Below are positions 1 through 7,205 of a stretch of 64,000 nucleotides of DNA, piece by piece (positions within the stretch are counted from its first letter, which is position 1; every line of letters begins with the position of its first letter). The DNA is taken from the NCBI RefSeq assembly GCF_001426665.1, contig NZ_LMEY01000007.1, positions 1-64,000 on the forward strand, read 5' to 3'. The notes beneath the pieces are model-generated. The model was not told the origin of the DNA. It searched no databases and saw only the letters and a program-made list of their open reading frames with translations. The position numbers and the translations under genes are program-made. The DNA is from Rhizobium sp. Root1334. Lineage in GTDB: Bacteria > Pseudomonadota > Alphaproteobacteria > Rhizobiales > Rhizobiaceae.

Positions 1-61
1 CGGTCATCGGTGGTGTCCTTCAGGTTGGTTCTAAGCAACCCGACCCTACCGGAAATCACCG

Positions 62-319
62 ATGGCTATGAAATCCAGCTACACCACTCCCTGGGACACG
101 ATCAAGGAAACCGCCGGCGGCTTCACGGTGCTGTCGATTTTGGACCGTTTCGTCGCCAGTTCAGGGCTCGACGAACATCTGTTTCGGCTGCTCAGTCTCC
201 GAGCTTTTAAAATCAATGGTTGTGCGCACCGTCTGGACGCGCACACGCGGAAGCTCGCAACGAGCAAGGGAGTCAGTTTCTCGACCTCGTGGCGCAGCGC
301 AAGGCCCAGGAAAGATTAA
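62..319 (+). pseudogene. AhpD / carboxymuconolactone decarboxylase-like fragment
   Basis: The reading frame carries the hallmark of AhpD-like proteins: an SGLDEHLFRLL helix followed by LRAFKINGCAHRLDAHTRK, which corresponds to the usual 'LRASQINGC.YC..MHT' active-site segment. In the family the two cysteines of CxxC and the following His do peroxidase or decarboxylase chemistry. Here the second Cys is replaced by Arg (CAHR), and homology stops near base 260, after which the frame runs into unrelated sequence and ends at 319. Family members are usually 150 residues or more, so this is a broken 5' fragment with a damaged active site. It sits directly in front of another truncated gene, consistent with a rearranged junction zone. 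Confidence 0.6.
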
Positions 320-323
320 GGCG

Positions 324-523
324 ATGTCTAACACATTGATGCAACCCCCAGCCCCGAGTACGGCGAAACCCTGGCTGCATTCCTACCCTCCGGGCATGCC
401 TAGCCATATCGATTCACTGCCTTTCAAGTCAATCGGTGAACTTTTCGCACACTCATGCGAAAAATATGCCGAACATCCCGCCTTCACCTGTATGGACAAA
501 ACGCTGACTTTCAGGGACCTCGA
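324..523 (+). pseudogene. fadD: fadD 5' fragment (long-chain acyl-CoA ligase N-terminus)
   Basis: From ATG 324 the protein contains AKPWLHSYPPGMPSHID and CEKYAEHPAFTCMDKTLTFR, the characteristic beginning of FadD-type long-chain fatty acid CoA ligases (adenylate-forming enzymes that activate fatty acids with ATP and CoA). Only about 67 of roughly 560 residues remain: homology ends at 'RDLD', exactly where the inverted repeat of the following insertion element begins (524). The frame then reads through into the element and stops at 563. An AAGG Shine-Dalgarno sequence lies just before the ATG. I could not find the rest of fadD on the far side of the element, so the insertion was accompanied or followed by deletion. 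Confidence 0.7.
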
Positions 524-587
524 TGTTGGTTTCCACTCAGAACTGAGCCGGTTAGACGCATAAGGGGGTGCGGACGAAAACTTGGAC
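524..587 (+). repeat. Left composite inverted repeat of the IS element
   Basis: The outer arm (524-552) matches the right end with about four mismatches in 29 bp. An 11-bp segment (about 553-563, TAGACGCATAA) is absent from the right copy. The inner arm ends TTGGAC at 587. The total length is 64 bp against 53 bp on the right. Confidence 0.6.
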
Positions 588-604
588 CACCAAGGAGGTA
601 GTTC

Positions 605-2143
605 ATGTATTCCTACGCAGACAGACTTCGAGCCGTTGAGCTTTATATCCGGCTTGGCAAGCGACTCAACTCGACCATTCGACAGTTGGGTTATCCCACC
701 AAGAATGCGCTGAGGGGCTGGTACCGCGAGTACGTACAGGATCTCGACCTGCGTGTTCAGTCAGTAGCCCGAGCGCCAAAATATTCCGAGGCTCAGAGGC
801 AAGCGGCACTTGAGCACTTTCGCACCCATGATCGCTGCATCTCTGCGACGATGAGGGCACTTGGCTATCCTGGACGAGGGACTCTAACCGCATGGGTCCG
901 AGAGGCCTTTCCAGAGACACGAACATCGATGGTCGGTCGATCGTGGCACCCTGGCTATTCCAGGGAGGTCCGGCAAGCGGGGGTCATCGGACTATGCAGT
1001 GGAGATGAAAGCGCTCAACAGGTGGCTGACCGGCTGGGCGTCTCAAGGCCTACATTGTACAGCTGGAAAGACCAGCTTCTCGGTCATGAGGCCCCTTCAT
1101 CTATGAAACGCCGCAAAGCCAACTCTAAAGTGCCAGAACATGAGGAACTCGAGCGCCAGCTTGAAGCCCTCCAGCGTGATGTCCGCCAGTTGCAACTCGA
1201 GCATGATCTCCTGAAGAAGGCCAACGAACTCCTAAAAAAAGGCCTGGGCGTCGATCTGCAGATCCTGAGTAATCGGGAGAAGACACAGCTGATTGACGCC
1301 CTTAAGGAAGTTTACCGCTTGCCAGAACTGCTCGCCCAGCTGCGAATTGCCCGAAGCTCCTACTTTTACCATCGCACACGCATGTGTCTGGCAGACAAGT
1401 ATGCCGCCGTCCGCCACAGCCTCGCGAAAATCTTTGAAGCGAACAGACGTTGCTACGGCTATCGGAGACTACAGGCGTCGCTGGCAAGGCAGAGCGTGAT
1501 AATCTCGGAAAAGGTTGTCCAGCGCTTGATGAAGCAGGAGTTACTGGTCGTTGCCAGACCGCGTCGACGGCGTTTTGGATCATATCTGGGAGAAATCAGT
1601 CCGGCACCCGAGAACCTGATCAATCGCGACTTCCATGCAAAAGCGCCGAATGTGAAATGGCTGACAGACATCACCGAGTTCCAGATCCCAGCCGGGAAGG
1701 TGTACCTTTCGCCTATCATCGACTGCTTCGATGGCATGGTCATCAGTTGGTCGATTGGAACGCAACCAGATGCGGACCTGGTCAATACCATGCTGGATGC
1801 AGCCATTGAGACCATGACTAACGGCGAGGAACGACCAATCGTCCATTCCGATCGCGGAGCTCACTATCGCTGGCCCGGCTGGCTCGCACGGATCAGCGAA
1901 GCAAAACTGGTTCGCTCGATGTCTCGAAAGGGCTGCTCACAAGACAACGCAGCGTGCGAAGGATTCTTCGGCCGGTTGAAAACCGAACTCTTCTATCCAC
2001 GAGACTGGAAGACCATCACAATCGAACAGTTCGTCGCCGAGGTAGATGCCTATATTCGCTGGTACAATGAGAAGCGTATCAAGATATCGCTGGGATCGCT
2101 CAGCCCAGTCGAATATCGTAAGAGCCTCGGCCTAAACTTATGA
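605..2143 (+). CDS. IS3-family transposase, single-ORF form
   Basis: This is a 512-residue DDE transposase. It has three successive helix-turn-helix-like repeats (about residues 1-50, 58-103 and 115-160), each with the pattern 'LG(Y/V)...(L)..W'. A leucine- and glutamate-rich coiled coil follows (about 175-215), then an rve-type catalytic core with WLTDITEF, VHSDRGAHY and a final QDNAACEGFFGRLKTE segment, giving the D, D and E residues. IS3 elements usually make OrfAB by frameshifting; here both parts are in one frame. A perfect AAGGAGG ribosome site precedes ATG 605. The frame and motifs are intact, so the element may be active. Three DNA-binding repeats in one protein is more than usual for the family. 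Confidence 0.9.
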   Translation: MYSYADRLRAVELYIRLGKRLNSTIRQLGYPTKNALRGWYREYVQDLDLRVQSVARAPKYSEAQRQAALEHFRTHDRCISATMRALGYPGRGTLTAWVREAFPETRTSMVGRSWHPGYSREVRQAGVIGLCSGDESAQQVADRLGVSRPTLYSWKDQLLGHEAPSSMKRRKANSKVPEHEELERQLEALQRDVRQLQLEHDLLKKANELLKKGLGVDLQILSNREKTQLIDALKEVYRLPELLAQLRIARSSYFYHRTRMCLADKYAAVRHSLAKIFEANRRCYGYRRLQASLARQSVIISEKVVQRLMKQELLVVARPRRRRFGSYLGEISPAPENLINRDFHAKAPNVKWLTDITEFQIPAGKVYLSPIIDCFDGMVISWSIGTQPDADLVNTMLDAAIETMTNGEERPIVHSDRGAHYRWPGWLARISEAKLVRSMSRKGCSQDNAACEGFFGRLKTELFYPRDWKTITIEQFVAEVDAYIRWYNEKRIKISLGSLSPVEYRKSLGLNL

Positions 2144-2147
2144 AGCA

Positions 2148-2200
2148 GTCCAACTTTTTATCCGCATCCCCACCGGCTCAGTTCCGCGTGAAAACCAACA
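2148..2200 (-). repeat. Right composite inverted repeat of the IS element
   Basis: Read on the minus strand from 2200, this copy gives TGTTGGTTTTCACGCG, then GAACTGAGCCGGT, then GGGGATGCGGATAAAAAG and TTGGAC. It pairs with 524-587 apart from the 11-bp segment missing here. Confidence 0.6.
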
Positions 2201-2341
2201 CACGGCCTTCGAGGAGAAACTCACGCAATCTCGGTAGCAGATGCAGTTGCACAAAGACAGGCCGTCGGCGTAGTTGGCTGCTTGCGCGGCTTATCTGAGG
2301 ATCCTACTGACTATCCGCATCTCAGCCCGCTGATCGGCACC

Positions 2342-2434
2342 TCACATCTTCAACGCATCGACAACAACCTTGAAAGCAGGCGAGTTTTGCCGTCTGCTTG
2401 GATAAAACAGGTAAGCATACACGGCTATTGGCAT
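2342..2434 (-). pseudogene. LysR-type regulator C-terminal remnant
   Basis: On the minus strand this stretch translates to PIAVYAYLFYPSRRQNSP followed by AFKVVVDALKM and a stop. That is the typical last 30 residues of many LysR-family effector domains ('Y...P..R..SP..RAFVD.L'). No upstream LysR sequence continues in any frame, and the rest of the gene is missing. The 100 bp between this remnant and the insertion element (2201-2341) showed nothing recognisable. Confidence 0.55.
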
Positions 2435-2568
2435 CGAATGCCTTGAATAGATCTGGATTGACCCCCAGTGAATTCTGCCAGGACGGAGCATTAGCACGTA
2501 CAGTTGCCTCGGTTTCTGACTCGACTTTGATGCCTCCCGGTGCTTGATTGCGGCCCGGAGGACAGATC

Positions 2569-2697
2569 ATGACATACGAGTGGGATGAAGCCCGCGCACG
2601 AAAAATGCGATTGATCAAACTGGCATCTGTATGGGCATTGACGGCGTCAGCCGTCAGCGCACCTATTGCGCTGCTTTTGACAGCATCTCCACTATAG
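2569..2697 (+). CDS. Small membrane protein, 42 residues
   Basis: A strong ribosome site (CCCGGAGGAC) sits six to seven bases before ATG 2569. The protein begins MTYEWDEARARKMRLIKLAS, a charged head, and continues with a hydrophobic stretch rich in Ala, Leu and Ile (about residues 20-40) that could span the membrane with the head in the cytoplasm. I do not recognise a family. It ends 126 bases before the RNA ligase-like gene and may be co-transcribed with it. The Shine-Dalgarno sequence and the clean head-plus-helix layout are the only support. Confidence 0.45.
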   Translation: MTYEWDEARARKMRLIKLASVWALTASAVSAPIALLLTASPL

Positions 2698-2822
2698 TCG
2701 TGTCGCCGGGGTGCTCACGGCCACACCTTATAGATGCGCGTGTCGATCGCAGAGATCGCGGTTTCCACCGCCAGCGGCCGTCGTCAGCCAGTCGCGACAC
2801 CGTAGCAGTGACGAAGGAACTG

Positions 2823-3347
2823 ATGCGTTTGAAGACACGACAACCACTCATTCTCACAGCGCGCATACCGGAGACCGATCTGGCGCCTTTCGATCGGTTG
2901 CGTCAGATCTATTTTCCGCCGGACCGGAATTTTCTCCGTGCCCATCTGACGATGTTTCACCGTCTTCCTGGGGAATACACGGGCCGGATTATGGAGCAGC
3001 TTGCCGACATCGCCGGTGGAAGCGTGACAATCGAAGCCGAAGTCACCGGTGTTCAAAATCTTGGCGCTGGTGTTGCCTTTATGATCGACAGCCTCGAACT
3101 TCACGAGCTTCGCGCGCAGCTGAAGGCCGCTTTCCTGCCATGGCTCGGGCCGCAGGACATGCAGATTTGGCGGCCCCACATTACGATCCAGAACAAGGTC
3201 TCGAACCTTGCGGCCGACGATCTGCATCGCCAGCTCCTTTCGACGTTTGAACCGCACCCTATCAAAGTCATCGGTGTCGATCTCTGGCAATATCTGAACG
3301 GCCCCTGGAAGCATGAGAACTCGGCCATGTTCAAAACAGACGTTTGA
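2823..3347 (+). CDS. 2'-5' RNA ligase family (2H phosphoesterase) protein
   Basis: The 174-residue product has the two His-x-Thr motifs that define 2H phosphoesterases: HLTMF about 40 residues in and HITIQ about 115 residues in, each on a predicted beta strand. Members cut or join 2',5'-linked or cyclic phosphodiester bonds in RNA or nucleotides; the substrate here cannot be told. ATG 2823 is preferred because AAGGAAC lies just ahead and similarity starts at once with QPLILTARI. The frame is open further upstream to 2631, but that part is Arg-rich and unlike a protein of this family; GTG 2808 is an alternative. The gene converges with the SyrB-like gene ending at 3406. Confidence 0.8.
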   Translation: MRLKTRQPLILTARIPETDLAPFDRLRQIYFPPDRNFLRAHLTMFHRLPGEYTGRIMEQLADIAGGSVTIEAEVTGVQNLGAGVAFMIDSLELHELRAQLKAAFLPWLGPQDMQIWRPHITIQNKVSNLAADDLHRQLLSTFEPHPIKVIGVDLWQYLNGPWKHENSAMFKTDV

Positions 3348-3405
3348 AACCGGGCATCGGCATCGGTGCCCTTTAGTGTGAGCTCCGTTCCGCTAGCCGC
3401 TTACG

Positions 3406-3762
3406 TCAGCGGTCGAACCGCTCCAGCATTTTCTTCAATTTAGCATTCTGCAGTCGCAACTTTTGCGCCAGCTGACCGCGGAGATTTTTGATTTCGTCGT
3501 CCAAACTCGTTTCATCGGATTTGGCCGAAACGGCGGCAGTTGTCTCTGCACAACCAATCGCTCCGATGTCCCTTGCACGACCTCTTCGCTTACCCGGCGC
3601 AGATTTGACGGGCTCTTCAGGTTTCGAAAGGACAGCGGGACCGCCAATGCCTGGAGCCGCCAACGCCGGGTCGGAGGCGCCGTCGCCCTCCGCCACGCCT
3701 TTAATGCTCGCGTCGGTTTGCTCCAGCGGTTCCGGCTCTTCGGGCGCCGAAGCTGATGGCAA
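3406..3762 (-). CDS. SyrB-like small regulatory protein
   Basis: This is a 118-residue, low-complexity protein rich in Pro, Ala, Glu and Lys. It has a basic centre (GKRRGRARD) and ends in a short coiled coil, LRGQLAQKLRLQNAKLKKML. That tail resembles the LRxxLAEKLRxENADLRKRL end of the SyrB family, rhizobial proteins named for repression of syrM. The next gene downstream in the sequence (4057-4740) carries the canonical version of the tail, so the two are probably distant paralogues. DNA binding through the basic centre is an inference. No predicted signal or membrane segment was seen. Confidence 0.55.
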   Translation of the reverse strand: MPSASAPEEPEPLEQTDASIKGVAEGDGASDPALAAPGIGGPAVLSKPEEPVKSAPGKRRGRARDIGAIGCAETTAAVSAKSDETSLDDEIKNLRGQLAQKLRLQNAKLKKMLERFDR

Positions 3763-4056
3763 GGCGGGTGGCGTGTCAGCTATTGGCTGATCCGTTGGGT
3801 TGATGGTCTCATCAATAGACGTTTCTGCCGGTCCCGCGCCCAGTAAATCTTTTAGCTACTCGCCTTCTAGCGGGTTGTCGCCCTGCCTTTGCTGGCGTGG
3901 AGACGACACAAGTCGGACAAGAACTTCCAGGGAGACGCCATGACTTCGACCTCGCGTGGTTATCCCGCATGCAGGGTGCGAGCCGACATCCAGCAGCAAG
4001 CATGACTGCCACCAGGATACTCACCTCTCAGTCTGCGACCGGCCGCCCGACAGATA

Positions 4057-4740
4057 TCAATCGAGCTTGAGCCGTTTGCGAAGATCAGCGTTTTCGGCCC
4101 GAAGCTTTTCCGCCAGAAGCGTACGAAGCCTTTGGTTTTCTTCTTCCAGTTGCAAAAGATCCGCCATCTCGTCGCTTGCTGTAACCGGTCCGGCAGGTGC
4201 AGTTTGCTCCGCCTTTGGCGTGCGTTTCACTGGTGCACGCTTTGCGGGCGCAGCCTCCTCCGTTGGCCTTGCCTTGCGTCCCCGCGTTTGCTTTGCAGGA
4301 GGCGCAAACTCTGTCGCAGTATCAACAGAGGCGATTGCCCGCTTCGCACGCGGTTTGCGCTCTTTCTTTGGTACGACAGGCGTTTCCGCAACGGCCGGTG
4401 CATCATCAGGTGTGATCGTATTGATTTCGTCGGCCATCGTCGTCTCCTCTTTGACTGCCACACTTGTCGGCCGCCCGAGGGTCACTGTCAACAACGGCAC
4501 CGCCGTGTCAGGTTTTACCTCATGAAGTTCGTGGGCGGGTGGACGTGTGATGTTACTATCCGCCGCGAAGGCCATTGCCTCTTCTTCCAAATCAAGTGCC
4601 ACCGCCTTGAGATCCATGTTGCCCCAGATCGAGTTTGGTTTGGCATCCGGTTTTCGCCGGCTGGATTTATATTCGACGGCAAAACTGCGTTCGTTTTTTT
4701 TCAATTCTGGGAGCCTTGCGTAGACGTGGGACAGCGGCAT
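4057..4740 (-). CDS. SyrB family regulator with N-terminal extension
   Basis: From Met 4437 the protein is a textbook SyrB: it begins MADEINT, has a long Lys/Arg/Pro/Ala linker (KKERKPRAKRA, TRGRKARP) and ends EEENQRLRTLLAEKLRAEN followed by ADLRKRLKLD, a coiled-coil tail. That internal ATG has an excellent ribosome site (AGAGGAGA). The frame is, however, open upstream and looks coding (KKNERSFAVEYKSSRRKPD, then KPNSIWGNMDLKAVA), so a longer product from ATG 4740, or from a nearby TTG, is likely as well. Either one 228-residue protein or two in-frame products of 228 and 126 residues may be made. SyrB proteins are small rhizobial regulators; no target can be inferred here. Confidence 0.7.
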   Translation of the reverse strand: MPLSHVYARLPELKKNERSFAVEYKSSRRKPDAKPNSIWGNMDLKAVALDLEEEAMAFAADSNITRPPAHELHEVKPDTAVPLLTVTLGRPTSVAVKEETTMADEINTITPDDAPAVAETPVVPKKERKPRAKRAIASVDTATEFAPPAKQTRGRKARPTEEAAPAKRAPVKRTPKAEQTAPAGPVTASDEMADLLQLEEENQRLRTLLAEKLRAENADLRKRLKLD

Positions 4741-5086
4741 GTTCGGTGTCACTGCAAATCCTGGAAATAGCGAATGCCGGCACTTTCGTCCAGCCAATCA
4801 TTGTTTAGGCGCTGTTGTCACGAATGCAGCTCGTTCACGATAGACGCCTTGAACGGAATCAAACCGGTTGACTCCATTCTTTGGTTAAGTCTTTGATTTT
4901 TCAGCTGCGCCACACCGGTACGCCGCACTGAATTATGGAACTATAGCTAGCGAGCTGGTAGTCGTGTCCGCCAGGTCCTGCACTTTATCCGCTAAGTTAC
5001 GGTTCGGGAGAATTGCTGCGATGGAGCTTCACCCCATGCTGGATTGCTCGACGCTGTTGTGCCAACATTTCTTTTTAGAGGCGACA

Positions 5087-5485
5087 TCAATCGCGCGAGG
5101 CAAGGCAAGGGTCAAGCAAAACATGCTTGCTATCTTGAATCGCCATGCCACCGCGGACGGTCACGACCTCGCCGACACGCATTCCGTTGTCAGAATACGT
5201 CACACACAACACACGGATGCCCGGCAAAGAGCAGATGCCGATATACCAGAGCACTCCGTCTGTATCCACGATCGTCAAAGGGCCGGTTGCCCACAGATCG
5301 ACCCGTTGATAACTTTCAGCCTGAAAATTCAGAATTGTTCCGCTTAAATTCGCGCAAGTCGCAATTTCCTGGGGTGTCCCTTCTGGATATGTCAGACCAG
5401 GTCTACCGGGGTAAAGATCGTCTTGGGCCACGGCCAGTGATGCGCAAGACAACAGGGCGACGACATGTAAAACCAGGCGTTCCAT
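5087..5485 (-). CDS. Exported protein of unknown function
   Basis: The 132-residue product starts with a good Sec signal peptide (MERLVLHVVALLSCASLAVA, cleavage before QDD). The mature part is about 110 residues with four cysteines (CANLS, ICSL, LCVT, DPCL), which could form two disulfides in the periplasm. A GAGAGGA ribosome site precedes the ATG. I do not recognise a domain. It lies alone, upstream of the sequence-wise PBP pair but not in an operon with other genes. Confidence 0.65.
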   Translation of the reverse strand: MERLVLHVVALLSCASLAVAQDDLYPGRPGLTYPEGTPQEIATCANLSGTILNFQAESYQRVDLWATGPLTIVDTDGVLWYIGICSLPGIRVLCVTYSDNGMRVGEVVTVRGGMAIQDSKHVLLDPCLASRD

Positions 5486-5545
5486 ACTTTATCCTCTCAT
5501 GGACAATTACGTGAGATCGGCCGTGAACGCGTGAGTTCAGGGCCG

Positions 5546-7204
5546 TTAGTAAGATTGGCCCGGAGGCGCATCAAATGAGGGCAACTCCCCGAGCATTGGA
5601 AGAATGCGGCTGAACACCGCGCTGCCAGTCGGCACGGCGTTCCATCCAGATGTGCGAAAACCATGGGTTTCCGGCAGCCCCTTTGGCTCGTCCAGAAGTG
5701 TCAGCACCAGGAATCTAGGGGCGTCGGCAGGAACTACTCCCATAAAGGAGGTGATGTTCAGGGTCTTTGAATACCTGCCGTCGACGACTTTCTCTGCCGT
5801 GCCGGTCTTACCGCCTATCAGGTATCCGGATACCCTACCGTTTCGAGCGGAGCCTACGTCGGCATTCAGCTTGAAAAGGTAGCGCATGGCCTTCGTCGTT
5901 CCAGCCTTGACAAGGTCCGTGCCGAGGAGACGGGGAGCCAGGGCTGACATCTTGATGAAAGTGGGTCGGATGAGCTTTCCACCGTTGACCAGGGCAGCGA
6001 CGCCGACACTCGCCTGTAGCGGTGTGACCGCAATACCGTGACCGAAAGAGGCGGTCGCCGTTTCGATGTCGTTCCAGCGCTTCGGAAGGATCGGAGTGGC
6101 TGTTTCCGGCAGTTCCGTCCGAAGGGTTTCCATCTGTCCAAATTGCTGCAGAAAGCGCCGGTGAGTTTCTCTCCCGATGTCCAGGGCCATCTTCGCCATC
6201 GAGATGTTCGACGAGTAGATGAATGCCTCTGGAAGAGACAAGGGCCTGTACTTGCCTTGGAAGTCGTGAATCCGCGCGCGACCGAAAGCGAGTGGCTTAC
6301 TGGCATCAATCACCGAATGGATCGAGTATCGGCCAGAGTCGATCGCCATGGCGGTGGTCAGCGCTTTGAACGTTGAACCCATTTCAAAATTTGCCGCGGC
6401 AACTCGATTGATGCGATCGGGCTTAAGCGCCGCCGAGGGAGCGTTCGGGTCGAAGTCGGGCAAGGATGCGAGGGCAAAAACCTCTCCGGTCTCGACCTGA
6501 AGCACGAGCCCCGCCGCCGCCTTGGCTGAATATTTCTCGATCGCCTTTTTCAATTCGGACTCGAGTGCATGCTGCACGCGGATATCGATCGTGGTAACAA
6601 CGGGCTCCAACGCATCAGCCGAGGTGTCCATGCCGCTTGAACGAAGGTCCGCCAGTCCTTCTGTCTCCATCCACTTCTCAAGCCCCGAGATACCAATGTT
6701 ATCAACATTCACGGCGCCAAGCACATGTGCTGCCAGTGCTCCGTTGGGGTAGAACCGCTTTGTCTCACTCCGGAAACTGACCGCTGGGACGCCGGCGTCC
6801 CACAACGCCTGTTCTTCGAGCGGCGTTATCTGCCGCTTGATCCAAGCAAAGTGCGCTCTTGTGGCAAGTTTGTCATAGAGCTGACGATGGTCGAGGTCCG
6901 GGAACACGGAGGTGATGCGCTCGACTGCGTCGTCGATATCGACGATCAGCCTCGGTATTGCGAAAGCGCTGGTGATCGGGAGATCCATCGCCAAGATCGC
7001 ACCATTTCTGTCCACAATTGCGGGACGGCTGTTCGCGACAACCTTCGGCACAGTGGCTAACAAGGGAGGCTCCAGGAGGCCGAGGAAGGTGAGACGTGCA
7101 AGCATGAGTAGAAAGAGGCCCAGGAATGCCGCCATGATCAGCAGGAGCCTGCGATTTCGGCTCTGGCCGCTCGACTGCGGCCTTGATCGCAAGGTGCGGC
7201 GCAT
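5546..7204 (-). CDS. FtsI/PBP2-like peptidoglycan D,D-transpeptidase
   Basis: This is a 552-residue class B penicillin-binding protein. A short basic cytoplasmic head is followed by a single membrane anchor (about 20-45), a PBP dimer domain (about 55-200) and a transpeptidase domain with all three active-site motifs: STFK at 277-280, SSN at 331-333 and KTG at 466-468. It cross-links peptidoglycan stem peptides in the periplasm. Its start ATG follows the stop of the class A PBP gene by one base (TGA-G-ATG), so the two are translationally coupled. Being outside a division cluster and beside AmpR, it is probably a dedicated paralogue and not the housekeeping FtsI. Confidence 0.9.
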   Translation of the reverse strand: MRRTLRSRPQSSGQSRNRRLLLIMAAFLGLFLLMLARLTFLGLLEPPLLATVPKVVANSRPAIVDRNGAILAMDLPITSAFAIPRLIVDIDDAVERITSVFPDLDHRQLYDKLATRAHFAWIKRQITPLEEQALWDAGVPAVSFRSETKRFYPNGALAAHVLGAVNVDNIGISGLEKWMETEGLADLRSSGMDTSADALEPVVTTIDIRVQHALESELKKAIEKYSAKAAAGLVLQVETGEVFALASLPDFDPNAPSAALKPDRINRVAAANFEMGSTFKALTTAMAIDSGRYSIHSVIDASKPLAFGRARIHDFQGKYRPLSLPEAFIYSSNISMAKMALDIGRETHRRFLQQFGQMETLRTELPETATPILPKRWNDIETATASFGHGIAVTPLQASVGVAALVNGGKLIRPTFIKMSALAPRLLGTDLVKAGTTKAMRYLFKLNADVGSARNGRVSGYLIGGKTGTAEKVVDGRYSKTLNITSFMGVVPADAPRFLVLTLLDEPKGLPETHGFRTSGWNAVPTGSAVFSRILPMLGELPSFDAPPGQSY

Positions 7205-7205
7205 C

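Larger units (their letters stand above)
524..2200 (+). mobile_element. IS3-family-like insertion element
   Basis: The element is bounded by inverted repeats starting TGTTGGTTT at 524 and ending AAACCAACA at 2200. It carries one transposase gene. The repeats are long and composite: an outer part with a shared GAACTGAGCCGGT core and an inner part (GGGGnTGCGGA...TTGGAC). It interrupts the fadD fragment on the left. No obvious 3-5 bp target duplication flanks it (CGA on the left, CAC on the right). The outer repeats could belong to this element or be the ends of an older one in which it nests. Confidence 0.7.

Noticed and set aside
3352..3375. Terminator between the RNA ligase-like and SyrB-like genes
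   Set aside because: GGGCA-N10-TGCCC followed by TTTAG has only a 5-bp stem and a short T run; too weak to list.
3812..4024. 70-residue minus-strand ORF between the two SyrB-like genes
   Set aside because: No ribosome site, Arg/Pro-rich and without a recognisable pattern; likely chance.
4964..5514. Plus-strand ORFs opposite the exported protein
   Set aside because: They lie antisense to a gene with a convincing signal peptide and ribosome site, and their own sequences are His/Arg-rich and unlike proteins.
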